Below are positions 25,971-34,455 of a DNA stretch of 64,000 nt, in pieces. Source of the DNA: Scytonema hofmannii PCC 7110 (GTDB lineage Bacteria > Cyanobacteriota > Cyanobacteriia > Cyanobacteriales > Nostocaceae); contig NZ_KQ976354.1 of the NCBI RefSeq assembly GCF_000346485.2, positions 3,529,747-3,593,746 of the forward strand, in the 5' to 3' direction. Under the pieces are notes generated by a model. That model was given only the letters and a program-made list of their open reading frames with translations, made no database searches and was not told the DNA's origin. The translations under genes and the position numbers were made by a program. Position 1 is the stretch's first letter. Each line of letters begins with the position of its first letter.

Positions 25971-27148
25971 GATAACTGACTGAACAACTCTGCTAGCACC
26001 ACATTAGAGAACAAAAAACCTTCGGGATCGGTTAGCCGCAACCTTCCAAGAGCAACTTCTACCCAGCCTTTCTCATAATAGGTTGCACAACACCGCTCGA
26101 TCTCTTTTACCTTGTCTTCGCCGAACTGTGCTGCCAAAACAGCTAAGCTGACTCCTTCTGCCAAACGCAGCCCTAACATTAAAGTTTCTAATAAAACTTC
26201 ATCTGGTGGTGTAACATCACAATCAACGATCGCTCCATTTTGCACCCACCGATAATATTCCTTGGTTGTACGCGGGCGGTTGAAGCGTTTTCCTTCAACA
26301 TAACTTGCCGCACCCATGCCAAAGCCATAATAAGGACGGTTTTCCCAGTAAACTCGATTGTGGCGGCATTGATGTCCTGGTTGGGCGTAGTTAGAAATTT
26401 CATAATGTTCGTAGCCTGCATTTTTTAAAAATTTCTGTGCTAACCGATACATTTCAACTGTAATTTCATCGGTTGGTAAAGGTCGATCCCCTGGTTTGTA
26501 ATACCGCCCAAAAGGAGTTTGTGGCTCAATTGTCAAGTCATAAATAGAGATATGTGTAGGTGATAGAGCGATCGCTTTTTCTAAAGATTCTTCCCACCTA
26601 TCTAAAGTTTGATGCGGTAATCCGGATATTAAATCTATGCTGAATTCGGGAACTGCGACTATCCGGATTAAATCTACAGCTGCGAAAATGTCAGATACAG
26701 CGTGCGATCGCCCACTCACCTTTAATAAATCATCCTGAAAAGCTTGCACGCCCAAACTAATCCGGTTTGTGCCTGCTGCACGGTAGCCTTGTATATGGGC
26801 TAAGTCAAATGTGCCTGGATCCATTTCCATGGAAATTTCAGCTTCAGGCGATATACCAAACTGCCTATCTAACGCTGTCAATATCGTTTGTAACTGTTCT
26901 ACAGAGAGGAGGGAGGGAGTACCGCCACCAAAAAAAATGGTCTGCAATGGTTGACCGAGAGTAGGTGTGATGGTGATTTCTTGACACAAAGCGCTAACGT
27001 ACTGAGAAATAGTGCCTGATGTTTCACCCCGCAAGCGATCTCCTACAACTGATACAGGAAAATCGCAGTAGAAGCATCGCCGCCTGCAGAAGGGAATGTG
27101 AACATAAGCAGAGGAAGGAGCGCTGGAAACATTGACTGGATGAACCAT
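25964..27148 (-). CDS. hemW: Radical SAM heme chaperone HemW (HemN-like)
   Basis: 394 aa. HIPFCRRRCFYCDF gives the CxxxCxxC iron-sulfur motif with aromatic signature; GGGTPSLL, the SAM-binding ISLGVQAF segment and a C-terminal HemN-like domain follow. The N-terminal extra motif of true coproporphyrinogen III dehydrogenase is missing, and length and order match HemW, which binds heme and delivers it to respiratory enzymes. The stop codon comes from a flanking heptamer repeat, so the last residues may differ from relatives. Single gene. Confidence 0.9.
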   Translation of the reverse strand: MVHPVNVSSAPSSAYVHIPFCRRRCFYCDFPVSVVGDRLRGETSGTISQYVSALCQEITITPTLGQPLQTIFFGGGTPSLLSVEQLQTILTALDRQFGISPEAEISMEMDPGTFDLAHIQGYRAAGTNRISLGVQAFQDDLLKVSGRSHAVSDIFAAVDLIRIVAVPEFSIDLISGLPHQTLDRWEESLEKAIALSPTHISIYDLTIEPQTPFGRYYKPGDRPLPTDEITVEMYRLAQKFLKNAGYEHYEISNYAQPGHQCRHNRVYWENRPYYGFGMGAASYVEGKRFNRPRTTKEYYRWVQNGAIVDCDVTPPDEVLLETLMLGLRLAEGVSLAVLAAQFGEDKVKEIERCCATYYEKGWVEVALGRLRLTDPEGFLFSNVVLAELFSQLSE

Positions 27149-27447
27149 TTTGATAAAGATTTAAATTATTAATCGAAGAGTTACAAATCATGAAAATTAC
27201 TATGTTATTTAGATTTTTTTATCGTTTTACAACAAAAAGATGAAAAAGATAAAGCATAAAACTCTTTGGTTATAATGAGTGCAGATCTTGTCAGACAAAA
27301 CTCTTAGAAAGTATGTAAGGATGAGGGATATAAGATGAAAAAATTTTATACACATTCTAGAAAGGGGACAATCTCCTGGATAAATTCATAAAGGGATTTC
27401 ACTTTATACTTCATTCTCCACACTTTATCCTTATGTCTAAATCTATC

Positions 27448-27485
27448 TTACCGAGGAAATAAAACATACCTTATTTGCTCGGTAA
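27448..27485 (+). promoter_or_regulatory. Long hairpin in the leader of the PIN-TRAM gene
   Basis: TTACCGAG-G-AAATAA pairs with TTATTT-G-CTCGGTAA (14 bp with one G-G mismatch) around loop AACATACC. It lies 27 bases before the ATG and has no U-tract, so it is unlikely to be a terminator. A TATAAT at 27271-27276 could be the -10 of this transcript. Confidence 0.5.
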
Positions 27486-27512
27486 ACACAGTTCCAAAAA
27501 AACAACACAATC

Positions 27513-28589
27513 ATGGTTGACGCAATTATTATTTTCTCATTCGTCCTAGCCGCAACGGGCATAGGTTACTACAGTATAGACCTACTACCAAGTGGGGCGA
27601 TCGCTAACGTTAGCAACCAAGAAGCTTTACGCTTAGTCTTTGCTGCTTTCACCGCTATCATTGGCGGTGCAGTCGGATTAAGATTTCAGACAGGATACCG
27701 TCGCTTGGAATCACAAGTCCGGGAATTACCATTCGATGTAATTCTCACTCGTGCCATTGGCTTGGTCGTTGGGCTACTGATAGCTAACTTGATGCTTGCT
27801 CCGTTGTTTTTGCTACCAATTCCAGCAGATTTTAGCTTTATTAAACCCTTGGTAGCTGTTGTGGGTAGCATAGTTCTATCGTATACGGGCATGAATTTAG
27901 CTGATTCTCACGGACGGGGATTGCTACGACTAATTAACCCCAGTACCGTAGAGTCAATGGTGGCGGAAGGCACTTTAAAACCTGCCACTACCAAAGTTTT
28001 AGACACTAGCTGTATTATAGATGGTCGTATTGAATCTTTGTTGGAAACTGGGTTTCTAGAAGGGCAACTGCTTGTACCCCAGTTTGTCTTACAAGAATTG
28101 CAACAAGTTGCTGATGCCAGTAAAGACCAAAAACGAGTCAGGGGAAGACGCGGACTGGAAATTCTTAACAGAATTAAAGGTTCTTACCCAGATCGTATTG
28201 TGATTAACCCCACCGACTATGAGGACATCGCGACTGTTGATGCTAAGTTGGTGCGGTTTGCTCAAGAAATTAGCGGTACGTTACTGACCAATGATTACAA
28301 CTTATCAAAAGTTGCGAGCGTACAGAAAGTTCCCGTACTGAATGTTAATGACTTAGTAAACGCAGTGCGTCCCAGTTACTTACCAGGTGACAATATTGAC
28401 ATCAAGGTACTTAAAGAGGGTAAAGAACCAAGTCAAGGCATTGGCTATCTTGACGATGGCACAATGGTTGTGGTTGAAGAAGGGAGTGGTTACGTAGGAG
28501 GCGAAATCCGGGTTGTTGTCACGAGTGCTTTGCAAACTTCTGCAGGAAGGATGATTTTTGCCAAACCACAAGCTTCTGCGATCGCATGA
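27513..28589 (+). CDS. PIN/TRAM-domain membrane protein (YacL-like)
   Basis: 358 aa. Four hydrophobic helices (about 1-130), a PIN nuclease domain (KVLDTSCIIDGRIESLLETG; acidic residues in LDTSCIIDGR, LQEL and LTNDYNL), and a C-terminal TRAM domain (GIGYLDDGTMVVVEEG). PIN domains are Mg-dependent RNases and TRAM binds RNA, so this is probably a membrane-anchored RNase. A stable leader hairpin upstream could be a target for self-regulation (inference). Followed by a terminator. Confidence 0.9.
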   Translation: MVDAIIIFSFVLAATGIGYYSIDLLPSGAIANVSNQEALRLVFAAFTAIIGGAVGLRFQTGYRRLESQVRELPFDVILTRAIGLVVGLLIANLMLAPLFLLPIPADFSFIKPLVAVVGSIVLSYTGMNLADSHGRGLLRLINPSTVESMVAEGTLKPATTKVLDTSCIIDGRIESLLETGFLEGQLLVPQFVLQELQQVADASKDQKRVRGRRGLEILNRIKGSYPDRIVINPTDYEDIATVDAKLVRFAQEISGTLLTNDYNLSKVASVQKVPVLNVNDLVNAVRPSYLPGDNIDIKVLKEGKEPSQGIGYLDDGTMVVVEEGSGYVGGEIRVVVTSALQTSAGRMIFAKPQASAIA

Positions 28590-28724
28590 CATCAAAATGA
28601 CAAGAATTAGGGTTAAACTTTGCAACCGATGTGGGTAAGAAACTGTCACTTAATTCCTACCCATTTCTACCTATAGCTCCTCCTGATTGGGTAGGTCTGA
28701 TATAAGTTGGTCAACAAATTCCCT

Positions 28725-28760
28725 AAGCCGTTCTTTCCAGTCAGGAACGGCTTTTAATTT
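28725..28760 (+). terminator. Terminator after the PIN-TRAM gene
   Basis: AAGCCGTTC…GAACGGCTT with an 11-nt loop, then TTAATTTTT. Confidence 0.7.
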
Positions 28761-28940
28761 TTCCCGCACACCCTCTCGGACGTTGAAACAGACAGGTTAA
28801 CCGCATCGGTTCTTTGTCGAGTTAAATATGAAGAAGATGGGCAATGGGTTTTTGTTTGCGTTAATTGTTGGGAACAAGTGAGTCAAGATAACCCATTTTA
28901 TGTTTACGGAGGAACGTGGAAAGCAAAGAAGAAAGATTGA
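28758..28940 (+). pseudogene. 5'-truncated small zinc-ribbon-like gene
   Basis: The frame is open from 28758 to TGA at 28938-28940 and encodes RLTASVLCRVKYEEDGQWVF, then CVNC and …YVYGGTWKAKKKD, which has clear coding character and a CxxC pair. No ATG, GTG or TTG precedes the conserved part, and the frame begins inside the preceding terminator, so the first CxxC half and start codon appear lost. Confidence 0.45.
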
Positions 28941-28944
28941 ACAA

Positions 28945-28990
28945 AATTTTTGATTTTTGATTTTTGATTGAGAAAGCCTTGCCTAGATTT
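28945..28990. repeat. STRR TTTTTGA plus GATTGAGAAAGCC element
   Basis: Three TTTTTGA units followed by TTGAGAAAGCCTTGCCTAGA, matching 22278-22300 except for one base. Confidence 0.65.
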
Positions 28991-29039
28991 TATATCATCC
29001 AACTATCTGTGGCATTCTTTTTTCAAATTAGTATAAATT

Positions 29040-30158
29040 ATGAAAAAAACAATTGGTGTTGTAGCTAGAGAGTACAATGGAAACACTGCTCGGTTTGGAG
29101 CACAAACCACTTTCTTGGAAGATATGGTAAGAGAATCTCAAAATCTTCCCATCGAATTGGTAGTATTTTCTCCATATACTTGGCAGCCAGGAGGATTCGA
29201 GATTAATGGGTATAGCTTTCGTGACGGCGATTGGATTGCTAACAGACAAACCATGCCTAACCTTCTCTATTATAGATTTATTTCTCGTACTAATGAGAAG
29301 AGATATATCAAAGATTTCCAGTGTTTTTTGAGACAGAACAACTTTGACTTATTATCTCCTTTTGAGCTAGTTTATTTATTGCAAAATAAAATCAGATTTT
29401 ATAATTTTTTAATTGAGAATCATATTCCTACAATTCAGTCTGTTCTCATCAAAGATGCTTCTGAAGAAGTGGTAGAAAGTTTTCTAACCTACAGTAACTG
29501 TATATATATAAAGCCAATTTGGGGTCAGAGAGGAAAGGGCATTGCGATCGTTAAGCAGAGAGAATGCAATCAAGACTCTTTAGACTTAATGACAGAAAGT
29601 TGTACTAAAATTCCTCGTAAAGATTTACTAGAAACTTTAAAAACAAAATTCAATTTAAACTATTTTTTACTACAGCCAAAAGCAAAGGTTGTTGAGTTAG
29701 ATAGTTCGCATTTTGACGTAAGAATAATTGTTCAAAACTCTGGAAACGCAAATTATCAAGTTACAGGTATGGGGGTGAGAATTGGTAGCAAAAAGTCTTG
29801 GATTACAAATATAAGCGGTGATGCCAAAGCTGTATCTATTTATGAATTGAGGGAATTTTATCAAAAAAATTATGGTAAGAGTATTGATTCAGAGATTGTT
29901 ATAATCACAGATATTTGTCTTGAATGCTGCCACAAACTTCATGCCAAATTTGGGAATTTTGCAGAAATCGGTTTTGATATTTTATTGACTTTGGATAAAG
30001 GTCCTGTCGTTTTAGAAGCCAATTCTCAACCTGGGCGGAAGATATTTAAAGCGATCGCGAGTTTGTATGAAGAAAATTCTGCTGAATTTCTCAGATATAA
30101 AGAGCTTAGACGCACAAGTATTAGACTTCCTCTCATTTTTGCCTTGAATAATCGCTAA
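29040..30158 (+). CDS. ATP-grasp protein, YheC/YheD-like
   Basis: 372 aa, AT-rich. The N-terminal half (GVVAREYNGN…LLYYRF) precedes an ATP-grasp core: IYIKPIWGQRGKGIAIVK as the P-loop-like Lys strand, SHFDVRIIVQ, and a metal site in EIGFDILLTLDKGPVVLEANSQPG. Members of this family were named for Bacillus spore-coat proteins, but ATP-grasp enzymes ligate carboxylates to amines or thiols, so a peptide or siderophore-like product is possible. No cluster partners. The base composition differs from neighbours, hinting at transfer. Confidence 0.8.
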   Translation: MKKTIGVVAREYNGNTARFGAQTTFLEDMVRESQNLPIELVVFSPYTWQPGGFEINGYSFRDGDWIANRQTMPNLLYYRFISRTNEKRYIKDFQCFLRQNNFDLLSPFELVYLLQNKIRFYNFLIENHIPTIQSVLIKDASEEVVESFLTYSNCIYIKPIWGQRGKGIAIVKQRECNQDSLDLMTESCTKIPRKDLLETLKTKFNLNYFLLQPKAKVVELDSSHFDVRIIVQNSGNANYQVTGMGVRIGSKKSWITNISGDAKAVSIYELREFYQKNYGKSIDSEIVIITDICLECCHKLHAKFGNFAEIGFDILLTLDKGPVVLEANSQPGRKIFKAIASLYEENSAEFLRYKELRRTSIRLPLIFALNNR

Positions 30159-30232
30159 TAGTTCACCGCATTAATTTTGAGAAGTTGCAAGATCCCCGAC
30201 TTCCAATACGGTTCGGATAAGCACGCACCTCA

Positions 30233-30263
30233 GAAACCCGGTATCTCAAAGATACCGGGTTTC
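30233..30263. repeat. 13-bp palindrome GAAACCCGGTATC
   Basis: GAAACCCGGTATC-TCAAA-GATACCGGGTTTC is a perfect stem in the convergent spacer between the ATP-grasp gene and the 88-aa gene; it may terminate both. Related GAAACC-G-GGTTTC units lie at 50627-50661. Confidence 0.65.
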
Positions 30264-30306
30264 CCTGGTCGCCATTACCGTTAACCGAACCGTATTGCTG
30301 TACCTC

Positions 30307-30573
30307 TTACTTTGTCTCCTTGTGCTTTGTTCGTTTCATCTCCATTTGTTTAAGCAATTGTAAATATAAGGAATAACTTGTTTCTGTGTCCGTGCGGTTC
30401 TTGTATGAATCCGTTAATCGAGTTTCCTCTGTTTCTATACCGATAACTTTACGGGCAACAAACTTAACAACTTTCTTTCTTTTTCTCGCTTGCTTTTCTT
30501 CTGTTCCTGTGCCAAGGACTCTACGAAGAATCGATTTAATTTTTCTTTTGATTTTTTCTCTTTTTTTCATCAA
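30307..30573 (-). CDS. Small very basic protein with an internal repeat
   Basis: 88 aa, about one third Lys/Arg in the first half. Two similar blocks, RRVLGTGTEEKQ and ARKVIGIETEET, suggest an internal duplication. No signal peptide or Cys. It could bind nucleic acid or membrane, but nothing is recognised. Whether it is translated is uncertain. Confidence 0.45.
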   Translation of the reverse strand: MMKKREKIKRKIKSILRRVLGTGTEEKQARKRKKVVKFVARKVIGIETEETRLTDSYKNRTDTETSYSLYLQLLKQMEMKRTKHKETK

Positions 30574-30634
30574 TGGTTAACACTAAGAATAAAGTCTACA
30601 AAATTTATTTTTCATGCTTCAGACTTTAATAATA

Positions 30635-31021
30635 TTAATTCTCATAAATTTCTAGGGGTAAATTATCTGGATCTTTGAAAAAAGTAAACTTCTTTCCTGT
30701 TATTTCATCAATTCTGATATTTTCTGCTTCTATTCCTTGGGAGCTTAAATCACTGACAGTTTGTTCAATATTATCTACTTGAAAAGCTAAATGTCTTAAA
30801 CCACAAGCTTCAGGGGTGCTGACTCTTTTTGGAGGCGATAGAAAAGAAAACAACTCAATTTGGTGATTTTCCCCCACTCGTAAATCTAATTTATAAGAAT
30901 TTCTATGAGCGCGAAAGGTTTCTTGAATAATAGAAAAACCTAAAACTTCTACATAAAACTTTTTTGAGCGCTCGTAATCAGAACAGATAATCGCCACATG
31001 ATGAATACCAGTTATTTTCAT
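30635..31021 (-). CDS. VOC-superfamily (glyoxalase I-like) protein
   Basis: 128 aa from the internal ATG at 31019-31021 (MKITGIHHVAIICSDYERSKKFY). It has paired beta-alpha-beta modules and metal-ligand candidates His8 in IHHVAI, Glu in IELFSF, His in LRHLAFQV and Glu in LEIYEN, as in YaeR/glyoxalase I relatives. It may detoxify an aldehyde or open a ring; the substrate is not predictable. Confidence 0.85.
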   Translation of the reverse strand: MKITGIHHVAIICSDYERSKKFYVEVLGFSIIQETFRAHRNSYKLDLRVGENHQIELFSFLSPPKRVSTPEACGLRHLAFQVDNIEQTVSDLSSQGIEAENIRIDEITGKKFTFFKDPDNLPLEIYEN

Positions 31022-31163
31022 AATTTTTTCCAAGTTCACTCCCGTTCAATTGCCCCTTAATTCTCTCATTGTTAAGAGGATGTTTGCAAAGTTTTGGCGA
31101 ATATAATTCGCCACTATACAAACGTAGTTCGCAAGGCAAGGACTCACCAAAAACCAAGGTTTT

Positions 31164-31185
31164 GAAACCCACGTAGGTGGGTTTC
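31164..31185. repeat. Palindrome GAAACCCAC
   Basis: GAAACCCAC-GTAG-GTGGGTTTC, followed by CGCCTGTATAGCCGCGATTTTTAATCGCC-type sequence often seen as a dispersed cyanobacterial repeat. Confidence 0.55.
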
Positions 31186-31259
31186 GCCTGTATAGCCGCG
31201 ATTTTTAATCGCCAAGGCAGGTATTAAATAGAACTTCTCAGACATCCTCTAAGACGGCA

Positions 31260-31280
31260 TTCCCAGGCGGAGCCTGGGAA
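31260..31280. repeat. Palindrome TTCCCAGGC
   Basis: TTCCCAGGC-GGA-GCCTGGGAA, then CGAGGCGAT. Dispersed-repeat appearance, between the VOC and VWA genes. Confidence 0.6.
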
Positions 31281-31290
31281 CGAGGCGATC

Positions 31291-31320
31291 CCTACTCCCC
31301 ACTCCCTACTTCCTACTCCC
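31291..31320. repeat. STRR, CTACTCC heptamers
   Basis: About four CCCTACT/CCCCACT/TCCTACT units just 3' of the VWA gene. Confidence 0.75.
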
Positions 31321-31329
31321 TTTTTCAAA

Positions 31330-32577
31330 CTAAGAATCTTGCAAAATAGTCTTAGAAACAATCCGGGTTTTCTTACGATCGCTCTCGGATAACTCTTCTC
31401 CTGCTTGCAGCCGAGTGGCAGAGGTTTGCAAGACAGTCGCAGCGCCAGTATCTCCCATTTGCAGAGCAGTTTTAGCGGCGGTTTGCAACATTGTAGCAGC
31501 ACCAGCGCGATCGCCTTGTTGCAATTTTGCCTCTGCCAGTTGTGTTTGTCGGTACTTAGCGAGTGCCAAAATATGTTGCTGCACTTGAGCATCAGCCGCA
31601 GGTTGGTAGGAACGAACAACATTTGCCTCAACAGGAATTGTTTCTGAGAGTAATCCTGTCTTGTCTTGAGATGGATCGTCGTAGCGAACCTGCACTTTGG
31701 CGATCGTTTGCCTACCTTCTGCTAACTGTCCCAAATAAATATTGGTAAGCACAACACGTTTTGCATCCTTCATCAAATCACCCAAACGAACGGAGAACCG
31801 TCCATCAACTTCCAGTTGTACTGGCAATTCAATTGTGTCTGGGGCGACTTGGGCGACAGGTTTTAGTTCTGCTAACCGCACATTCGGTACAAATGAGAAA
31901 AGCAAGTAAGCATTGGTTAATCCCACCGTTTGAATGCGGGTAAACAAACGACCAAACTCATCCACCACCTGTTCTGGTTGCTGAACATAAGACAAAGTCC
32001 CACCACCAGCATCAGCAATTTTTTCCAGAACATCTTGGTTCCAATTGTCACCGAATCCTAAGGTGTTTAAAGTTAAACTATAGCCTGCAGCCAATTGGGC
32101 AAATTTTAAACAACGGTTGTTGTCACCGTGTTCATTTTCACCGTCAGTCAATAAGAAGGCTTGAGAAATAGTTTCTTTTTTTCCTTTTGCCAGTTCCTCT
32201 ATACCCAAACGCAACCCCTCATCAATTGCAGTTCCGCCGTCAGCCGCAAGACGGTTTATTTGTTGCTTAATGCGTTCTGGATTTTCAAGCAATTGATTGG
32301 AAACCAGAACTTTGGCGCGGTGATCGAAAACAACAATACTAAGGCGATCGCCAGGACTGAGTCTGTCAACCAAGCGGATTGCTGCTTTTTTGACAATTTC
32401 TAGTGGTCGTCCACTCATAGAACCACTATGGTCGAGAATGAGGCATAGATTGAGAGGGACGTTACGATCCATCATTTCTGGCATTGCAGAAATAGAAATT
32501 GCCAACTGACGTTGACTATTAGATTGATTTGGATCTAAATTGCCATCATTGAGAGCTGGCTGCAAGCTAACCTTCAT
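31330..32577 (-). CDS. VWA-domain protein
   Basis: 415 aa from the ATG at 32575-32577 (MKVSLQPALND) with GGGGG just upstream; the frame extends 16 codons. VWA domain with intact MIDAS: DHSGSMSG, GGTAID and LTDGENEHGDN. A beta-rich middle follows, then a helical C-terminus rich in LQ/TAA repeats. No signal peptide, so cytoplasmic. Metal-dependent protein-interaction module; no MoxR ATPase neighbour here. Confidence 0.88.
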   Translation of the reverse strand: MKVSLQPALNDGNLDPNQSNSQRQLAISISAMPEMMDRNVPLNLCLILDHSGSMSGRPLEIVKKAAIRLVDRLSPGDRLSIVVFDHRAKVLVSNQLLENPERIKQQINRLAADGGTAIDEGLRLGIEELAKGKKETISQAFLLTDGENEHGDNNRCLKFAQLAAGYSLTLNTLGFGDNWNQDVLEKIADAGGGTLSYVQQPEQVVDEFGRLFTRIQTVGLTNAYLLFSFVPNVRLAELKPVAQVAPDTIELPVQLEVDGRFSVRLGDLMKDAKRVVLTNIYLGQLAEGRQTIAKVQVRYDDPSQDKTGLLSETIPVEANVVRSYQPAADAQVQQHILALAKYRQTQLAEAKLQQGDRAGAATMLQTAAKTALQMGDTGAATVLQTSATRLQAGEELSESDRKKTRIVSKTILQDS

Positions 32578-32700
32578 AATCCCCCAAGTTTCACACGGGC
32601 TATACTTATTTATAGATAACTTCAAACCGTCATTTCTGTTCTTCGGAAAATCTTTGTGACAAGAACTTTAAGAATCGCTTCATAAGTTCTTGGACATTTG

Positions 32701-32750
32701 TCATTGGTCACTGGTCACTGGTCACTGGTCACTGGTCACTGGTCACTGAC
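32701..32750. repeat. STRR, ACTGGTC x6
   Basis: Six to seven nearly perfect CACTGGT heptamers upstream of clpR. Confidence 0.85.
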
Positions 32751-32835
32751 CTAGAGAGAAATCCACACCTCCAACAGAGCTGGCATCGCGCTAGGATGTA
32801 GTACAGTTAACGGAATTAATTGAGCAACAGTTGCT

Positions 32836-33540
32836 ATGGAAACCTCCCCCATCAAGGCTGTTCAAGCCCCATATTATGGCGATAGCTTCTACCGATCTCC
32901 ACCGCCTGATTTGCCTTCTCTCATGCTGAAGGAACGAATCATTTACTTGGGACTGCCTTTGGTTTCACCGGATGAGTATAAACAGCAACTGGGCGTAGAC
33001 GTAACAGAACTGATTATTGCTCAGCTTCTCTACCTACAGTACGACGATCCGGAAAAGCCAATTTACATTTACATCAACTCTACGGGTACTTCTTGGTACA
33101 CGGGAGATGCTATTGGCGCTGAAACGGAAGCGTTTGCTATTTGCGATACCCTGAACTACATTAAGCCACCAGTCCATACTATTTGTATTGGTCAGGCAAT
33201 GGGTACGGCAGCTATGATCTTATCTGCGGGAACGAAAGGTTACCGTGCCAGTCTCCCCAATGCCTCAATTGTGTTGCACCAGGCAAAACGCCGCACCGGC
33301 TACGGTCAAGCAACAGACATTCAAATTCAAGCACAAGAGGTGCTAACAAACAAGCAAATGATCCTGTCAATTTTGTCTCGGAATACGGGACAAACTCCAG
33401 AGAAAATTTCTAAAGATATGGATCGAATGTACTATATGACACCTCAAGAAGCTAAAGAATATGGCTTGATTGACCGGGTATTAGAAAGTGCAAAAGAACT
33501 TCCTCAAGTTGTGTCGGCGGCTCTTCCTGTTAAATCTTAA
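32836..33540 (+). CDS. clpR: ClpR, inactive ClpP-like subunit
   Basis: 234 aa with a ClpP fold. The active-site Ser segment reads GQAMGTAAM instead of GMAASMGS, and the Asp segment reads DRMYYM instead of DRDYWM; the His (LHQA) is kept. Loss of Ser and Asp identifies ClpR. In cyanobacteria ClpR assembles with ClpP3 into an essential mixed ring. The next gene is a catalytic ClpP, as expected for the clpR-clpP3 pair. Confidence 0.94.
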   Translation: METSPIKAVQAPYYGDSFYRSPPPDLPSLMLKERIIYLGLPLVSPDEYKQQLGVDVTELIIAQLLYLQYDDPEKPIYIYINSTGTSWYTGDAIGAETEAFAICDTLNYIKPPVHTICIGQAMGTAAMILSAGTKGYRASLPNASIVLHQAKRRTGYGQATDIQIQAQEVLTNKQMILSILSRNTGQTPEKISKDMDRMYYMTPQEAKEYGLIDRVLESAKELPQVVSAALPVKS

Positions 33541-33571
33541 TAGGTAAGTAAGTCGCGATCCGGCTTTACTC

Positions 33572-33600
33572 CGATAAGCAGGAGGCTTATCGCAGTTTTT
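33572..33600 (+). terminator. Hairpin with U-tract between clpR and clpP
   Basis: CGATAAGC-AGGAG-GCTTATCG, then CAGTTTTT. It may attenuate transcription and set the ClpR:ClpP ratio. Confidence 0.6.
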
Positions 33601-33640
33601 CTTCTAGCTTAAACTTTGAATACAAAAATTTTGAACTATT

Positions 33641-34231
33641 ATGCCGATTGGTGTTCCTAGAGTCCCTTATCGTTTTCCTGGGGAACCTTATACCCAGTGG
33701 ATTAATATTTACGAACGCCTTGCTTTGGAACGAATCATTTTCCTGAGTGGAGAAGTCACCGATGGTATGGCTAATGCCATCATTGCTAGACTGCTTTACA
33801 TGGATTCTGACGATCCAACCAAGGATATCAGTATTTACATCAACTCCCCTGGTGGTTCAGTGACAGCAGGTCTTGCAATCTATGACACAATGCACCATAT
33901 CAAAGCAAATATCGTGACAATTTGCGTAGGTATGGCAGCTTCCATGGGGTCGTTCCTCCTAGCCGCAGGAACAAAGGGCAAACGTTTGGCTTTGCCCAAC
34001 ACTCGAATTCTTATTCACCAACCTCTTGGCGGTGCTCAGGGTCAAGCTACTGATATTCAAATTGAAGCTAAGCAAATTTTAAGAATGCGGCAGCAACTCA
34101 ATGAAATGTTAGCAGCTCGCACGGGTCAACCTATAGAGAAAATTCAAAAAGATACTGACCGTGACTACTGGATGTCAGCTCAAGAGGCGAAGGAGTACGG
34201 TTTGATTGACCGTGTGATTGAGGAGAGGTAG
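33641..34231 (+). CDS. clpP: ATP-dependent Clp protease proteolytic subunit
   Basis: 196 aa with the complete triad: Ser in [11 protein letters not shown], His in LIHQPLGG, Asp in DRDYWMS. Forms the proteolytic chamber with ClpR and a Hsp100 unfoldase (probably ClpC). Its position after clpR fits the clpP3 copy. The TAG stop lies at the edge of a GGGAGTA heptamer array. Confidence 0.95.
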   Translation: MPIGVPRVPYRFPGEPYTQWINIYERLALERIIFLSGEVTDGMANAIIARLLYMDSDDPTKDISIYINSPGGSVTAGLAIYDTMHHIKANIVTICVGMAASMGSFLLAAGTKGKRLALPNTRILIHQPLGGAQGQATDIQIEAKQILRMRQQLNEMLAARTGQPIEKIQKDTDRDYWMSAQEAKEYGLIDRVIEER

Positions 34232-34345
34232 GGAGTAGGGAGTAGGGAGTAGGGGGACAAGGACGAATGGCTCGTGTCTAATCCAAAATCTAAAATCCAA
34301 AATCCAAAATCCAAAATCTCCACTCCCCACTCCCCACTCCCTATA
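34231..34345. repeat. Compound STRR region
   Basis: GGGAGTA units, then AAATCCA/AAATCTA units, then CTCCCCA units in one spacer. The middle type is the one found inside the histidine kinase gene. Confidence 0.8.
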
Positions 34346-34455
34346 AAAATGTAAATTATGGACTTTAAAGCAAAAATTGAGTCATTATCATCATAAAAAC
34401 TTCACGCTTAGGCTTTAAGCTAATAGCTGATATTCGTCTCACGCTGATAGCTCAG

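Noticed and set aside
14016-32750. Tandem heptamers as CRISPR arrays
   Set aside because: Units are 7 bp with no spacers; no cas genes are present.
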